Positions 33,634-44,033 of a DNA stretch of 64,000 nt are shown here, in pieces. The translations under genes were made by a program, and so were the position numbers. The notes beneath the pieces are model-generated. The model was not told the DNA's origin and searched no databases. It worked only from the letters and a program-made list of their open reading frames with translations. Within the stretch, counting starts at the first letter, position 1. Every line of letters starts with the position of its first letter. The DNA comes from Mycolicibacterium fortuitum subsp. fortuitum. GTDB lineage: Bacteria > Actinomycetota > Actinomycetes > Mycobacteriales > Mycobacteriaceae. Location: the NCBI RefSeq assembly GCF_022179545.1, contig NZ_AP025518.1, positions 4,526,001 to 4,590,000 on the forward strand, read 5' to 3'.

Positions 33634-35379
33634 ATGCTCTGGGCGCTGCTGCGACAGTACGTGCGGCCGTACCGGCGGCTGCTCGTGATCGTCGCGACTC
33701 TGCAGGTGATCAGCACCCTGGCCTCGCTGTACCTGCCCACGGTCAACGCCGCGATCATCGACGACGGTGTGGCCAAGGGCAACACCCGGCGCATAGTCGA
33801 ACTCGGCGGGGTGATGCTCGGCGTCACCGGCCTGCAGGTGGCATGCGCCATCGGCGCGGTGTTCTTCGGATCGCGCGCGGCCATGGGCTTCGGTCGCGAT
33901 CTGCGCTCGGCGATCTTCCACCATGTGACGGCTTTCTCGGCCGAAGAAACGGGCCGCTTCGGTGCGCCGTCGCTGCTGACGCGTACCACCAACGACGTCG
34001 GCCAGATCCAGCAGCTGCTGCAGATGACCGCCACCATTTTGATCACCGCCCCGATCATGTCGATCGGCGGAATTCTGATGGCGTTGCACCAGGACGCCGG
34101 ATTGTCCTGGCTGCTGCTGGTCAGTGTTCCGGTGCTGGCACTGGCGAACTTCTGGATCATCGCCCATCTGATGCCGATCTTCCGTCGCATGCAGCGGGTG
34201 ATCGACGGGATCAACCGGGTGATGCGCGATCAGCTGTCGGGCATCCGGGTGATCCGGGCGTTCGCCCGTGAACCCGTCGAGCGAAGCCGCTTCGCAGACG
34301 CGAACCAGGCGTTGTCGAACACCGCATTGGAAGCCGGAAGGTGGCAGGCGCTGATGCTGCCCGCCACCACCCTGGTGATCAACGTTTCGAGCGTCGCGCT
34401 GATCTGGTTCGGCGGACTGCGCATCGACGCCGGCCAGATGCAGGTGGGGTCACTGATCGCGTTCCTGGCCTACTTCATGCAGATCCTCATGGCGGTGCTG
34501 ATGGCAACCGTGTTGGCGGTGATGTTCCCGCGGGCTTCGGTTTGCGCCGAGCGGATCAGCGGTGTACTGAGCACCCGGCCACAGATCACCAGTCCCGCCG
34601 ACCCGGTCCGGCCGGTGTCCGTAGCGGGGGAAATCGTGTTCGACGACGCGGCGTTCAGCTATCCCGGTGCCGACCGTCCGGTGCTGCAGCGGGTTTCACT
34701 GCGCGTCGAGCGCGGGACCACCACCGCCGTCGTCGGGTCCACGGGGTCCGGCAAGTCGACACTGCTGGCGATGATCTGCCGGTTCTACGACGTCACCTCC
34801 GGCGCGGTCCGCATCGACGGTGTCGACGTCCGCGAACTCGACCTGGAGCAGTTGTGGTCTTCGATCGGCCTGGTTCCGCAACGTGGCTATCTGTTCTCGG
34901 GGACCATCGCCGAGAATCTTCGTTACGGTGCTGGGCCGGGGCAGGACGTCACCGACGAACAGCTGTGGGAGGCACTGCGGATCGCCGCGGCCGACGACTT
35001 CGTGGCGGCCCACCCAGACGGACTGAACCGCTTGGTGGCGCAGGGCGGCATCAATTTCTCGGGCGGCCAACGCCAACGGTTGGCAATCGCCCGTGCGGTG
35101 ATCCGCAGACCCGCGATCTATCTGTTCGACGATGCGCTGTCGGCGCTCGACGTGCACACCGACGCGCGGGTGCGCGCGGCCCTGCGTGAGGTGTCGGCCG
35201 ATGCCACCGTGGTCATCGTGTCGCAACGGATCTCGACGGTGGTCGAGGCCGACCAGGTTGTCGTGATCGAAGACGGCCGCATCGTCGGTCTGGGCACACA
35301 TGAGTCGTTGCTCACCGATTGCCCGACCTACGCCGAGTTCGCCGCGTCGCAGGCGATCGCCGCCGGAGATCCGCGATGA
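33634..35379 (+). CDS. ABC exporter half-transporter (Rv1273c-like)
   Basis: 581 aa: a six-helix TMD (~res 15-310) and an NBD with [14 protein letters not shown] (Walker A), [15 protein letters not shown] (signature), [12 protein letters not shown] (Walker B) and SQRIS in place of the H-loop's usual AHR; the H is absent in this motif. The start at ATG 33634 ([10 protein letters not shown]) matches the length I recall for Rv1273c. An ATGA overlap with the next half-transporter shows they form a heterodimer. Loss of the H-loop His is a known feature of one degenerate site in such heterodimers. Substrate unknown. Confidence 0.92.
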   Translation: MLWALLRQYVRPYRRLLVIVATLQVISTLASLYLPTVNAAIIDDGVAKGNTRRIVELGGVMLGVTGLQVACAIGAVFFGSRAAMGFGRDLRSAIFHHVTAFSAEETGRFGAPSLLTRTTNDVGQIQQLLQMTATILITAPIMSIGGILMALHQDAGLSWLLLVSVPVLALANFWIIAHLMPIFRRMQRVIDGINRVMRDQLSGIRVIRAFAREPVERSRFADANQALSNTALEAGRWQALMLPATTLVINVSSVALIWFGGLRIDAGQMQVGSLIAFLAYFMQILMAVLMATVLAVMFPRASVCAERISGVLSTRPQITSPADPVRPVSVAGEIVFDDAAFSYPGADRPVLQRVSLRVERGTTTAVVGSTGSGKSTLLAMICRFYDVTSGAVRIDGVDVRELDLEQLWSSIGLVPQRGYLFSGTIAENLRYGAGPGQDVTDEQLWEALRIAAADDFVAAHPDGLNRLVAQGGINFSGGQRQRLAIARAVIRRPAIYLFDDALSALDVHTDARVRAALREVSADATVVIVSQRISTVVEADQVVVIEDGRIVGLGTHESLLTDCPTYAEFAASQAIAAGDPR

Positions 35380-37265
35380 CCGGACACGTGCTGCGCCGCA
35401 GCGGAATTCCCGCGCCGGTCGAACGCACCCGCGATTTCCGCGGGTCCGCTCTCCGCCTGCTCAAACGCCTGGTGCCGCAACGCACACTGGCGATCTCGGT
35501 GGTCTTGCTCGGGATGGGCGGCATCGCGATCGGTGTCATCGGCCCCCGCATTCTCGGACACGCCACCGATCTGTTGTTCAACGGTGTGATCGGGCGTGAA
35601 CTGCCCGCCGGGCTGACCAAAGAGCAGGCCGTCGCGGCGGCAAGGGCCCGGGGCGACACCGCATTCGCCGACCTGCTGTCGGGCATGAACGTGGTGCCCG
35701 GCCAAGGGGTGGACTTCGCGGCCGTGGCCCGCACCCTGGCCCTGGCGCTGGGCCTGTATCTGCTTGCCGCGGTGCTGGTTTGGCTGCAGGCCCAGCTGCT
35801 CAACATCACGGTGCAGCGCACCATGGTGACACTGCGGGCCGAGGTCGAAGACAAGCTGCACCGACTTCCACTGTCCTACTTCGATTCCCGCCAGCGCGGC
35901 GAGGTTCTCAGCCGCGTCACCAACGACATCGACAACATCCAGGGCTCGGTCTCGCTGACCATCAGCCAGCTGCTGACCTCGGTGCTGACGGTGTTCGCGG
36001 TGCTGGTGATGATGCTGACCATCTCGCCGCTGCTGGCACTGCTGACGGTTGTCACCGTACCGCTGTCGTTGTGGGTGACCCGCTGGATCACCCGCCGCTC
36101 CCAGCCGTTGTTCGTGGCGCAGTGGCGCAACACCGGGCGACTGGCGGCGCACATCGAGGAGACCTACAGCGGATTCACGATCGTGAAGACCTTCGGGCAC
36201 CGGGAGGCCGCGCAGCGGCGCTTCGACGAACTCAACGACGAGGTCTACCGTTCCAGCGTCGGGGCACAGTTCTTCTCTGGGCTGGTGGGTCCGACAACCA
36301 TGTTCATCGGCAACCTCAGTTACGTGGCCGTCGCCGTGGTGGGCGGGCTGCAGGTGGCGACCGGGCAGATCACGCTGGGCAGCATCCAGGCATTCATCCA
36401 GTACGTGCGGCAGTTCAATCAGCCACTCAGCCAGGTGGCCGGGATGTACAACACCCTGCAGTCCGGAATCGCCAGCGCCGAACGGGTCTTCGAGCTGTTA
36501 GATGCCGACGAGCAGTCCCCCGACCCGGGCCCCACGCTGGAAATCAGCAGCGGCCGGGTCGAATTCGAGCGGGTCAACTTCAGCTACCTGCCAGATACCC
36601 CGGTAATCGACGAGCTCTCCCTGGTGGCAGAGCCGGGCAGCACCGTGGCGATCGTCGGCCCGACCGGCGCGGGGAAAACCACCTGCGTGAACCTGCTGAT
36701 GCGGTTCTACGATGTGGACTCCGGGCGGATCTCGATCGACGGTGTCGACATCTCGACGGTGAGCCGGCAATCGGTTCGCGCTTCGATCGGGATGGTGCTG
36801 CAGGACACCTGGTTGTTCGGCGGCACCATCTACGACAACATCGCCTACGGCCGGCCGGAAGCCTCGGAAACCGAGGTGATCGCGGCGGCCAAGGCGGCCC
36901 ATGTGGACCGGTTCGTGCACACGTTGCCCGACGGATATGACACCCGCGTCGACGATGACGGCGGCGCCATCAGCGCCGGTGAGAAGCAGTTGATCACGAT
37001 TGCCCGCGCGGTGCTGGCCCGGCCGAAAGTGCTGGTGCTCGACGAGGCCACCAGCGCGGTGGACACCCGCACGGAGCTGCTGATCCAGCAGGCGATGGCC
37101 GAATTACGCCGGGACCGGACCTGTTTCATCATCGCCCACCGGCTTTCGACCATCAGGGACGCCGACCTCATCCTGGTCATGGATGCCGGCCGGATCATCG
37201 AGCGCGGCACCCACGAGGAGCTGATGTCGCGGCACGGGCGGTACTGGGAGATGACGCAGGTTTAG
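35376..37265 (+). CDS. ABC exporter half-transporter (Rv1272c-like)
   Basis: 629 aa. The TMD contains a large insertion between TM1 and TM2 (~res 60-115). The NBD carries [14 protein letters not shown], the signature [15 protein letters not shown] (SAGEK rather than SGGQ), [12 protein letters not shown] and the H-loop IIAHRLSTI. It is coupled to the preceding gene and should be its partner. A lipid or drug substrate is likely by family, but neither is shown. It overlaps the convergent RHH-like gene by four bases. Confidence 0.92.
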   Translation: MTGHVLRRSGIPAPVERTRDFRGSALRLLKRLVPQRTLAISVVLLGMGGIAIGVIGPRILGHATDLLFNGVIGRELPAGLTKEQAVAAARARGDTAFADLLSGMNVVPGQGVDFAAVARTLALALGLYLLAAVLVWLQAQLLNITVQRTMVTLRAEVEDKLHRLPLSYFDSRQRGEVLSRVTNDIDNIQGSVSLTISQLLTSVLTVFAVLVMMLTISPLLALLTVVTVPLSLWVTRWITRRSQPLFVAQWRNTGRLAAHIEETYSGFTIVKTFGHREAAQRRFDELNDEVYRSSVGAQFFSGLVGPTTMFIGNLSYVAVAVVGGLQVATGQITLGSIQAFIQYVRQFNQPLSQVAGMYNTLQSGIASAERVFELLDADEQSPDPGPTLEISSGRVEFERVNFSYLPDTPVIDELSLVAEPGSTVAIVGPTGAGKTTCVNLLMRFYDVDSGRISIDGVDISTVSRQSVRASIGMVLQDTWLFGGTIYDNIAYGRPEASETEVIAAAKAAHVDRFVHTLPDGYDTRVDDDGGAISAGEKQLITIARAVLARPKVLVLDEATSAVDTRTELLIQQAMAELRRDRTCFIIAHRLSTIRDADLILVMDAGRIIERGTHEELMSRHGRYWEMTQV

Positions 37266-37789
37266 ACGCCGGGGCCCTCGGCTCGCAGGTCGTCGACTGC
37301 CTTCATCGCCTCGCGCAGCTTGTCCAGCCATTCCTCGGTGTGCTGGCCGACCAGGCGCACCGACCAGGCGAGCGCGTCCGACCGGGACCGGGCCACACCG
37401 GCGTCGACCAGGGTGTCGAGGACCTGGCGTTCGGGTTGCTTGAGCCGTGTCATCACCGGTACCGCGAGGTGGGTGAACAGGATTCGCTCCACATCGTCGC
37501 CGGTGCCTATTTCCACACCCCAGGAGACCTTCCGGTCGAAGCGGCCCTGCGCCTCGTCGGCGATACGCATCCGCTCGCCGCGCGTCTCCTCCCGGAAACG
37601 GGACGCCCGGCCCGAGGCCCGGGCTTTCGTCTCGGCTTCTTGGGGATCGGGAAGCCGGCCGATGACGGTGATCTCCTCACGGTCGACCACCACGGTCGGA
37701 TCGCCGGTGAACCAGGATTCGGGTAACCGGCCCGCGAACCATTCGGCGGCGTCCTCCTCGGAACGCCGATGGTGCTGATGTTTGTTCAT
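37262..37789 (-). CDS. Hypothetical protein, possible ribbon-helix-helix DNA binder
   Basis: 175 aa, charged and soluble, with no signal peptide. The segment [27 protein letters not shown] (~res 122-148) reads like the helix-turn-helix part of an RHH/Arc-type domain, where [11 protein letters not shown] is the usual second-helix pattern. Upstream, three tandem 8-base repeats abut its ATG, which is the arrangement expected of an autoregulated RHH protein. No toxin gene is adjacent. The identification rests on pattern only. Confidence 0.6.
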   Translation of the reverse strand: MNKHQHHRRSEEDAAEWFAGRLPESWFTGDPTVVVDREEITVIGRLPDPQEAETKARASGRASRFREETRGERMRIADEAQGRFDRKVSWGVEIGTGDDVERILFTHLAVPVMTRLKQPERQVLDTLVDAGVARSRSDALAWSVRLVGQHTEEWLDKLREAMKAVDDLRAEGPGV

Positions 37790-37812
37790 GATTACATGAT
37801 TACATCGTTACA
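37789..37812. promoter_or_regulatory. Three tandem 8-base repeats before the RHH-like gene
   Basis: On the plus strand: TGATTACA, TGATTACA, TCGTTACA, head to tail without spacers. They end at the gene's ATG. Direct half-site arrays of this kind are typical of ribbon-helix-helix operators, so self-repression is likely. Confidence 0.6.
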
Positions 37813-37865
37813 CCGCTGGTAGGGCGGCGTTCACCACCGGCGAACTCAGGTTCTCGGTTTCCGGG

Positions 37866-38069
37866 CTAGTTGCGCTTGAGCAGCAGTGCGGCCCCGCCGG
37901 CCAGCACCAGGGCGACCAGCAGCAGCCCTGCCCAGCCCGGGCCGGCAATCCACCACACGGCACCCAGCACGATGATCACCGGCGACACCGCGAACAACAC
38001 CATGCCGGGGTGCTGCTTGAGGACCGCGAGCGCACCCTGGGCGCGAATCGGGTCGATTTCCTTTGCCAT
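37866..38069 (-). CDS. Small membrane protein
   Basis: 67 aa from ATG 38069. It has a short charged N-terminus (MAKEIDPIRAQGALAVLKQH) followed by two hydrophobic helices (MVLFAVSPVIIVLGAVWWIA and LLLVALVLAGGAALL) ending KRN, so both ends probably face the cytoplasm. Divergent from the AIM24 gene. No family recognised. Confidence 0.6.
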   Translation of the reverse strand: MAKEIDPIRAQGALAVLKQHPGMVLFAVSPVIIVLGAVWWIAGPGWAGLLLVALVLAGGAALLLKRN

Positions 38070-38167
38070 GGCACCAGAATGCCAGGCGTTCGCCGTGGAC
38101 GGAGCAACACCGCTCATGCCGCGGCAGCATCTGTAGCCTGGTGTCTCCCACGCCGACGATACGAGGA

Positions 38168-39037
38168 ATGACTGTGAACGGAACCCCGCAACCCGGTTGG
38201 CTGCCCGACCCCGAAGGTCGCTACGAATACCGGTGGTGGGACGGACAATCCTGGACCGACCAGATCTCCCATCAAGGCCAGGCCGGCCGGGCCCCGCTCG
38301 GCGCGGCCCCGCAGCAACCCCACCAACAGACACAGCAGCAGGCGCAGCCGCAAGGTCAGGGCGGCGGGTTCGCCGGCATCAGCGGGGAACTCGTCGACGG
38401 GCGGTTCAGCGAGAAAGAGGCGACACCGATCGCCAACCAGAACAAGAAGATGCTGCGGGTACGGCTCGGCGAGCCGTTCATGGCACGTCAGGGCTCGATG
38501 GTCGCCTATCAGGGCAATGTCGACTTCGCCTTCGAAGGCGGCGGCGCGTCCAAGTTCATCAAGAAGGCTCTCACCGGTGAAGGCCTTCCGCTGATGCGCT
38601 GCCAGGGTTCCGGCGACGTGTTCCTGGCCGACCAGGGTTTCGACGTGCACCTGCTCCAGCTGTCCAACTCGGGTCTGTCCGTCAGTGGCAAGAACGTACT
38701 GGCCTTCTCATCGAGCCTGGACTGGAACATCGAGCGGGTCCGCGGCGGCAGCATCGCCACCGGCGGCCTGTTCAACACCACCCTGCGCGGGACCGGGTGG
38801 GTGGCGCTGACCACCGACGGCCCGCCCGTGGTGCTCAACGCCGCCGAGGCGCCCACCTTCGCCGACACCAACGCCGTGGTGGCCTGGTCGGCACACCTGC
38901 AGACCCAGCTCAAGACCAGCTTCAAGGCAGGTGCCCTGATCGGTCGGGGCTCCGGTGAGGCCATCCAGGTCGCGTTCCACGGCAACGGTTTCGTGATCGT
39001 GCAACCGTCGGAAGGTGTCACCGTTCCGATGCAGTGA
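38168..39037 (+). CDS. DUF2510-AIM24 family protein
   Basis: 289 aa. The N-terminal DUF2510 motif, PGWLPDPEGRYEYRWWDGQ (res ~8-26), is common in actinobacterial membrane-associated proteins. A Gln-rich linker (HQQTQQQAQPQGQG) follows, then a beta-rich AIM24/TIGR00266 domain of ~220 residues (MVAYQGNVDFAFEGGGASKF, GSGDVFLADQGFDVHLL). The start at ATG 38168 is preceded by GAGGA. It has no membrane helix. Its biochemical role is not known. It overlaps the convergent MFS gene by 20 bases. Confidence 0.85.
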   Translation: MTVNGTPQPGWLPDPEGRYEYRWWDGQSWTDQISHQGQAGRAPLGAAPQQPHQQTQQQAQPQGQGGGFAGISGELVDGRFSEKEATPIANQNKKMLRVRLGEPFMARQGSMVAYQGNVDFAFEGGGASKFIKKALTGEGLPLMRCQGSGDVFLADQGFDVHLLQLSNSGLSVSGKNVLAFSSSLDWNIERVRGGSIATGGLFNTTLRGTGWVALTTDGPPVVLNAAEAPTFADTNAVVAWSAHLQTQLKTSFKAGALIGRGSGEAIQVAFHGNGFVIVQPSEGVTVPMQ

Positions 39038-40277
39038 GCGACGCGGGCGCCAGTTTCCCGCCGTCCCGCATCAACGCATACAGCGCCGCCGCGGATGCCA
39101 GTCCGATTGCTGTGAGGCCCAGCCACACCAGCTCGGCCAAGCCCGCGGCGCGCGCTGCGCCGATCAGCCAGCCCGTACCCAGGTTGCCCAGCAGAATCCC
39201 GACACCGACCACGGTGTTGTAGAACCCGTAGTGGGTGGCGACCAGCCGATCGGCCGACAGCGCGACGACGGTGTCCATCTCGAAGGGGAACACGGCGGCC
39301 GAACCCAGTGCCAGCAGCGCCGACGAAAAGAGCAGTGCCACAACCGCGGCGGTGGTACCGAACCTGCCGCCATCGGGTACCACCGCGATCGGGACGAAGG
39401 CGGCCGCCAGTACCAGCAGGCCGACCACGAGGCTGCGCCGCGGCCCCCATCGGTCGCCGAACCACCGCGTGATCCGTAGCTGTCCGCCCACCGCGATCAA
39501 CCCGGACACCACGAAAATAGCTGCCACCAAAACGTTTTCGTTTCCCGGTCGTAGCTGTGCGGCCTGCAGCGGCAGGGCCAGGTAGACCTGGAAGGACAGG
39601 ACATAGGAGCCGATCATCGCCACCGCGAACAAGACGAACCCGCGGTTGGCGATGACGCTGCGCCAGTCCTCGAGCACCGAGTTCCGCTGCCTGTCGGGCT
39701 CGGCACGGTGCCGGGGCAGGGCAAGCAGTTGCGCCACGGTCAGCACCGCGAACACAGCGGCCGCCGCCGCGGCCGTCACCCGGAAATCAAAGGCGAGCAG
39801 GGCCATTCCCGCCAGCGGACCCAGCAGGATCCCCGCCTGGTAGAACACGTTGAACGTGGCGAAGGCCTCGACCCGTCGGTCCCCGGCATCGGCGGCCAGA
39901 TAGGCCCGCACCGCCGGATTGAACAGCGCCCCGGCGAAACCTGTAGCCGCCGAGGCGATCAGCATCGCCGGCAGTGAGTCCGCGACGACGAGCAGTCCGA
40001 ACCCCGCGGTACGCAACAGACACCCCGCGACGATCAGCGGCTTGTAGCCCAGCCGGTCGGCCAAGGTGCCGCCGACGATGAACATGCCCTGCTGAGAGAA
40101 GTTCCGCACGCCCAGTACCAGGCCCACCGCCCACGCCGCCAGACCGAGTGGCCCGGCGAGATAACCGGCCAGATACGGCATCAGCATGTAGAAACCGAGG
40201 TTGATGCCGAACTGGTTGACCATCAGCAGCCGGCTGGGCAGGTCGAAACTGCGGAACTGTCCGATGAGCCCGATCAT
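39018..40277 (-). CDS. MFS transporter, likely exporter of the PLP-synthase product
   Basis: 419 aa with 12 predicted helices. The TM2-3 loop [15 protein letters not shown] is an MFS motif A, and [20 protein letters not shown] is seen in MdtH/DHA1-type pumps. The ATG overlaps the stop of the PLP synthase gene as ATGA, so the two are made together. This coupling suggests export of an amino-acid-like product, by inference. Confidence 0.82.
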   Translation of the reverse strand: MIGLIGQFRSFDLPSRLLMVNQFGINLGFYMLMPYLAGYLAGPLGLAAWAVGLVLGVRNFSQQGMFIVGGTLADRLGYKPLIVAGCLLRTAGFGLLVVADSLPAMLIASAATGFAGALFNPAVRAYLAADAGDRRVEAFATFNVFYQAGILLGPLAGMALLAFDFRVTAAAAAAVFAVLTVAQLLALPRHRAEPDRQRNSVLEDWRSVIANRGFVLFAVAMIGSYVLSFQVYLALPLQAAQLRPGNENVLVAAIFVVSGLIAVGGQLRITRWFGDRWGPRRSLVVGLLVLAAAFVPIAVVPDGGRFGTTAAVVALLFSSALLALGSAAVFPFEMDTVVALSADRLVATHYGFYNTVVGVGILLGNLGTGWLIGAARAAGLAELVWLGLTAIGLASAAALYALMRDGGKLAPASLTASER

Positions 40278-41362
40278 CCGGCCACCGCCATCGGATCAGT
40301 GACCGTCTCGCAGCGCGTCCAGGACTGCACCACACGGTCGGTGGGGCTGGCGATCGTCTCCGGTTCATCGGCGGGCCGGTGGTCGAGCAGCCCGAGCTCG
40401 CGGCAGTAATCGTCGTTGTACACCGTGTCGAAGTATCGCTGCGGACCGTCGGGGAACACCGCGGCAATCGTGGTCCCCACCGGTTGGTTTCGGGCCGCCC
40501 AACCAGCCACCAGGCCGACCGCACCGACGCTCCAGCCTCCACTGGCGTAGTACGTCGACGCCAACGTCCTGGCGGCCCACACCGCTTCGGCCGGCGCCAC
40601 CCAATGCACCTCGTCGAACGCGCCGTAATCGACGTTGCGGGGATAGATGCTCGATCCCAGTCCCCGCATGACCCGGGTCGCGGCAGGCTGACCGAAAATG
40701 GTCGAGCCGATCGTGTCCACGCCGATCAGACGCAGGTTCGGATTGAACTCCCGCAGCACACGCGCCACCCCGGCCGAATGCCCTCCGGTACCGACGGAGC
40801 AGACCAGCACGTCGACATGGCCGATCTGGGCGTTGAGTTCGAGCGCCAGCGGCCGATAAGCCGCCACGTTGTCGGGGTTGTTGTACTGGTCCGGATACCA
40901 GGCGTTCTCCTCGGCCTCTAGCAGTTCGGCCACCCGGTCCCGCCGGGCTTGCTGCCAGCCTCCGGTGGGATGGGGCTCGGTCACCGTCGATACCTCGGCA
41001 CCGTAGGCCCTCAGCATGCGCTCGATGATGGGTTCCAGACCTGGATCGGTCACCAGGGTCACCGGGTGGTGGTAGATGGTTCCCGCGAAGGCCAGACCCA
41101 GACCCAATGTGCCGCTGGTGGACTCGATGATGCGGCCGCCTGGCTTCAGGTCACCGCGGGCTCGGGCCTGCTCGACCATGTGCATGGCGGGCCGGTCCTT
41201 CATGCCGCCGGGGTTGAAACCTTCGAGCTTCGCCCAGAATCCGCGCCCGGCGTCGGCGAACGGAGTGGACACCCACAGGGTGGGAGTGTGACCGACCATG
41301 GTGTTGGGGCCGCGGTTGCGGCGCAGCACATGGAATGAACGTGTGGACAGGGCATGGTTCAT
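40274..41362 (-). CDS. PLP-dependent cysteine-synthase-family enzyme
   Basis: 362 aa of fold-type II. The catalytic Lys lies in [13 protein letters not shown] (res ~63-65). The substrate loop reads [13 protein letters not shown] where CysK has TSGNTG, so Asn and Thr are replaced and the substrate is probably not the usual O-acetylserine/sulfide pair. The PLP-phosphate Gly loop is [14 protein letters not shown]. Length exceeds CysK (~310 aa) by a C-terminal extension. No ribosome site is clear before ATG 41362; a nested hairpin lies just upstream. Confidence 0.83.
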   Translation of the reverse strand: MNHALSTRSFHVLRRNRGPNTMVGHTPTLWVSTPFADAGRGFWAKLEGFNPGGMKDRPAMHMVEQARARGDLKPGGRIIESTSGTLGLGLAFAGTIYHHPVTLVTDPGLEPIIERMLRAYGAEVSTVTEPHPTGGWQQARRDRVAELLEAEENAWYPDQYNNPDNVAAYRPLALELNAQIGHVDVLVCSVGTGGHSAGVARVLREFNPNLRLIGVDTIGSTIFGQPAATRVMRGLGSSIYPRNVDYGAFDEVHWVAPAEAVWAARTLASTYYASGGWSVGAVGLVAGWAARNQPVGTTIAAVFPDGPQRYFDTVYNDDYCRELGLLDHRPADEPETIASPTDRVVQSWTRCETVTDPMAVAG

Positions 41363-41374
41363 GGATTTGCCGTT

Positions 41375-41456
41375 TCTGTATCTCGGCGCCGCGCTGCGCG
41401 CGGCAACTGACCTGGGCAGCGTCAAAACGCTGCCCGTCAGCGCCGCGAGATACAGA
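41375..41456. promoter_or_regulatory. Nested inverted repeat in the leader of the PLP synthase gene
   Basis: Outer arms TCTGTATCTCG (41375-41385) and CGAGATACAGA (41446-41456) pair perfectly over 11 bp. Inside them GGGCAGCGT-CAAA-ACGCTGCCC (41414-41435) forms a 9-bp stem with a 4-base loop. The right arm lies in the last codons of the upstream membrane gene and the left arm ends 12 bases before the PLP synthase ATG. No U tract follows. It may be a terminator, a leader regulator or both. Confidence 0.6.
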
Positions 41457-41820
41457 TCCGCAGTAGCAGTTCCTGGCCGGCGATCAGGACACCGTGCCGG
41501 TCGGGTGGCCCCCGCTGCGCGCGTACCGCCGCGCATCCGCACAACACGGCACAGCCGACGATGAGCACGCCGACCGAGAATGCCGCCACGGCAAGGGAAG
41601 TCCTCGGCAGTACTGCGGCCGTGAATGCATCCGGCAGGTGCGATGCCGCGTCGCCTCCGACGTGGGGGTGGTCGAGCATCAACGCAGCGCTGTCCTCGCC
41701 GATCGCCGCGGCGACCGGGTGGGGCAGGTGCACCGGGTGTTCGTGACCGGTGATCTGGGCCAGCCCGGCGAAGGCGGCCGCCCACAGGACGATCGCCATC
41801 ACTGCTGCGAGCCGTCTCAT
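41437..41820 (-). CDS. Small His-rich membrane protein of the copper operon
   Basis: 127 aa. Two hydrophobic helices (res ~4-22 and ~75-97) flank an outer loop with [12 protein letters not shown] and [12 protein letters not shown], rich in His. The Cys-containing helix end reads [11 protein letters not shown]. The ATG overlaps the copA stop as ATGA, so it is the last gene of the copper operon. A metal-binding role outside the membrane is likely but inferred. No named family recognised. Confidence 0.7.
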   Translation of the reverse strand: MRRLAAVMAIVLWAAAFAGLAQITGHEHPVHLPHPVAAAIGEDSAALMLDHPHVGGDAASHLPDAFTAAVLPRTSLAVAAFSVGVLIVGCAVLCGCAAVRAQRGPPDRHGVLIAGQELLLRICISRR

Positions 41821-44033
41821 CGGAATCGTCTCAGCCGCAGGCTGTTACTGACCACGAACACCGACGAAAATGCCATCGCGGCGCCGGCCAGCATGGGGTT
41901 GAGCAGTCCGGCGGCAGCCAGCGGCAGCGCGGCCACGTTGTAGGCGAAGGCCCAGAACAGGTTTCCCTTGATCGTGGCCAGGGTGCGCCGGGACAATCGG
42001 ATGGCATCGGCGGCCGCGCGCAGATCCCCGCGCACCAGCGTCAGGTCACTGGCCTCGATCGCGACGTCGGTTCCGGTCCCCATGGCCAGGCCGAGGTCGG
42101 CCTGAGCCAGCGCCGCCGCGTCGTTGACGCCGTCGCCGACCATGGCCACCACCCGGCCCTCGTCCTGCAGGCGTTTGACCACGTCAACCTTGTCCTGCGG
42201 CAGCACCTCGGCGTATACCTCTTGCACACCAACCTGTTCGGCGATCGCGCGGGCGGCCGCCTCGTTGTCACCGGTCAGCATGATGGGCTCGAGACCGAGG
42301 CCGCGCAGCTGCTCGATCGCTTCTTTCGAGGTGGGCTTGACCGCGTCGGCTACCACCAGCACCGCCCGTGCCTGCCCATCCCACCCCACGGCAATGGCCG
42401 TGCGGCCCAGAGCCTGCGCCTCGCGCATCGCGGCGTCCAGTTCGGGAGACAGCTGCTGCCCCCAGTCAGCCAGTAGCCGGCGTCGTCCCACCACGAGGGC
42501 GTGCCCGTCGACGATGCCCTGCACCCCGAGACCCGCCACATTGGCGAAATCCTCGACCACGGGCAGATCCCCGACCTTTTCGCGGGCGCCCTTGGCGATC
42601 GCCTGAGCGATCGGGTGCTCGGACCCGTCCTCGACCGCACCGGCCAGCCGTAGCACCTCGGCGGGCTCCTCTCCGGCGGCGGTGATCACATCGAGCAGCG
42701 TCATCGCCCCGGTGGTCACGGTCCCGGTCTTGTCCAGCACCACCGTGTCGACGCGGCGGGTGGACTCGAGCACCTCGGGCCCCTTGATCAGGATGCCGAG
42801 CTGGGCACCGCGACCCGTGCCGACCAGCAGTGCCGTCGGGGTGGCCAGGCCCAGGGCGCACGGGCAGGCGATGATCAGCACCGCGACGGCTGCGGTGAAT
42901 GCCGCGGCCACCGATCCCCCGGTGCCCAGCCAGAACCCGAGAGTTCCGACCGCCAGCGCGATGACGATGGGCACGAAGACGGCCGACACCTTGTCGGCCA
43001 GGCGTTGTGCCTGTGCCTTACCCGATTGCGCATCCTCGACCAGCTGTGCCATCTGGGCGAGCTGAGTGTCGGATCCGATCCGCTTGGCGCGCACCACGAG
43101 CCGGCCGCCTACGTTGACCGTGGCGCCGACCACCTGATCGCCCGGGCCCACTTCTACGGGCACAGATTCGCCGGTGAGCATCGAGGCGTCCACCGCCGAG
43201 GAGCCATCGACCACCTCACCGTCGGTGGCGACCTTCTCACCGGGTCGGACCACGAACTCGTCGCCCACGGTCAGCGACTCGATCGGAATGCGTTGTTCCA
43301 CACCGTCTCGCAGGACCGCGACGTCCTTGGCGCCGAGCTCGAGCAACGCGCGCAGCGCCGCCCCGGCACGTCGCTTGGACCGCGCCTCGAAGTACCGGCC
43401 GGCCAGGATGAACGTGGTCACGCCTGCGGCGACTTCGAGGTAGATGTTGCCGGCACCGTCGGTTTGCGAAATGGACAGGGAGAACGGGTGCGTCATACCC
43501 GGCATCCCCGCGGTACCCCAGAACAGCGCGTACAGCGACCAACCGAATGCCGCGATGGTGCCCATCGAGATCAGCGTGTCCATGGTGGCGGTGCCGTGCC
43601 GCAGATTCGTCCAGGCCGCACGGTGGAACGACCACGCGCCCCACACCACGACGGGCGCGGCCAAGGTCAGCGAGAGCCACTGCCAGTTGGTGAACTGCAA
43701 CGCCGGAATCATCGCCATCGCCACCACCGGGATGGTCAGCGCCGCCGACACCATCAGCCGGGTGCGCAACGCGGCGGTCGGGTCGACCTCGACATCGCTT
43801 TCGGCTGGGTCCGCGTTGGGCAATTGTGCTGTGTAGCCGGCTGTTTCGACAGCCTCGATCAATTGTTCCGGCGTAACCTCACCGGCGACGTCGACGGTGG
43901 CTTTCTCGGTGGCGAAGTTCACCGTCGCGGTGACGCCGTCGAGGTTGTTGAGCTTCCGCTCGATCCGTCCCGCGCATGAGGCACATGTCATCCCACCGAT
44001 CTCAAGTACGACGTGGCCGGTAGCGGTGCTCAC
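41817..44033 (-). CDS. copA: Copper-exporting P1B-type ATPase
   Basis: 738 aa. It has an N-terminal metal-binding domain GGMTCASC (Cys17, Cys20), the transmembrane CPC motif ([17 protein letters not shown]), the phosphorylation site [12 protein letters not shown], the HP locus SEHPIAQAI and the hinge [16 protein letters not shown]. The last helices carry YN (AYNVAALPL) and MxxSS ([12 protein letters not shown]), which select Cu(I). It pumps Cu(I) out of the cytoplasm. It starts with GTG 44033 in a GTGA overlap with the exported protein gene, in an operon with the CopZ-like chaperone. Confidence 0.95.
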   Translation of the reverse strand: MSTATGHVVLEIGGMTCASCAGRIERKLNNLDGVTATVNFATEKATVDVAGEVTPEQLIEAVETAGYTAQLPNADPAESDVEVDPTAALRTRLMVSAALTIPVVAMAMIPALQFTNWQWLSLTLAAPVVVWGAWSFHRAAWTNLRHGTATMDTLISMGTIAAFGWSLYALFWGTAGMPGMTHPFSLSISQTDGAGNIYLEVAAGVTTFILAGRYFEARSKRRAGAALRALLELGAKDVAVLRDGVEQRIPIESLTVGDEFVVRPGEKVATDGEVVDGSSAVDASMLTGESVPVEVGPGDQVVGATVNVGGRLVVRAKRIGSDTQLAQMAQLVEDAQSGKAQAQRLADKVSAVFVPIVIALAVGTLGFWLGTGGSVAAAFTAAVAVLIIACPCALGLATPTALLVGTGRGAQLGILIKGPEVLESTRRVDTVVLDKTGTVTTGAMTLLDVITAAGEEPAEVLRLAGAVEDGSEHPIAQAIAKGAREKVGDLPVVEDFANVAGLGVQGIVDGHALVVGRRRLLADWGQQLSPELDAAMREAQALGRTAIAVGWDGQARAVLVVADAVKPTSKEAIEQLRGLGLEPIMLTGDNEAAARAIAEQVGVQEVYAEVLPQDKVDVVKRLQDEGRVVAMVGDGVNDAAALAQADLGLAMGTGTDVAIEASDLTLVRGDLRAAADAIRLSRRTLATIKGNLFWAFAYNVAALPLAAAGLLNPMLAGAAMAFSSVFVVSNSLRLRRFR

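Noticed and set aside
37262..38069. Toxin-antitoxin pair
   Set aside because: The RHH-like gene is 175 aa with a large extra domain, and the next gene is a small membrane protein separated by 76 bases, in the same direction but not overlapping. Nothing resembles a toxin.
40274..41362. Housekeeping cysteine synthase (CysK or CysM)
   Set aside because: The TSGTLG loop, the extra length and the coupling to an exporter argue against a housekeeping role. The sulfate-activation genes at 1-1603 are 39 kb away.
41375..41456. T-box or S-box riboswitch for the PLP synthase gene
   Set aside because: The nested stems lack the T-box sequence and specifier-loop architecture, and the size is too small. 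I kept it only as an unexplained inverted repeat.
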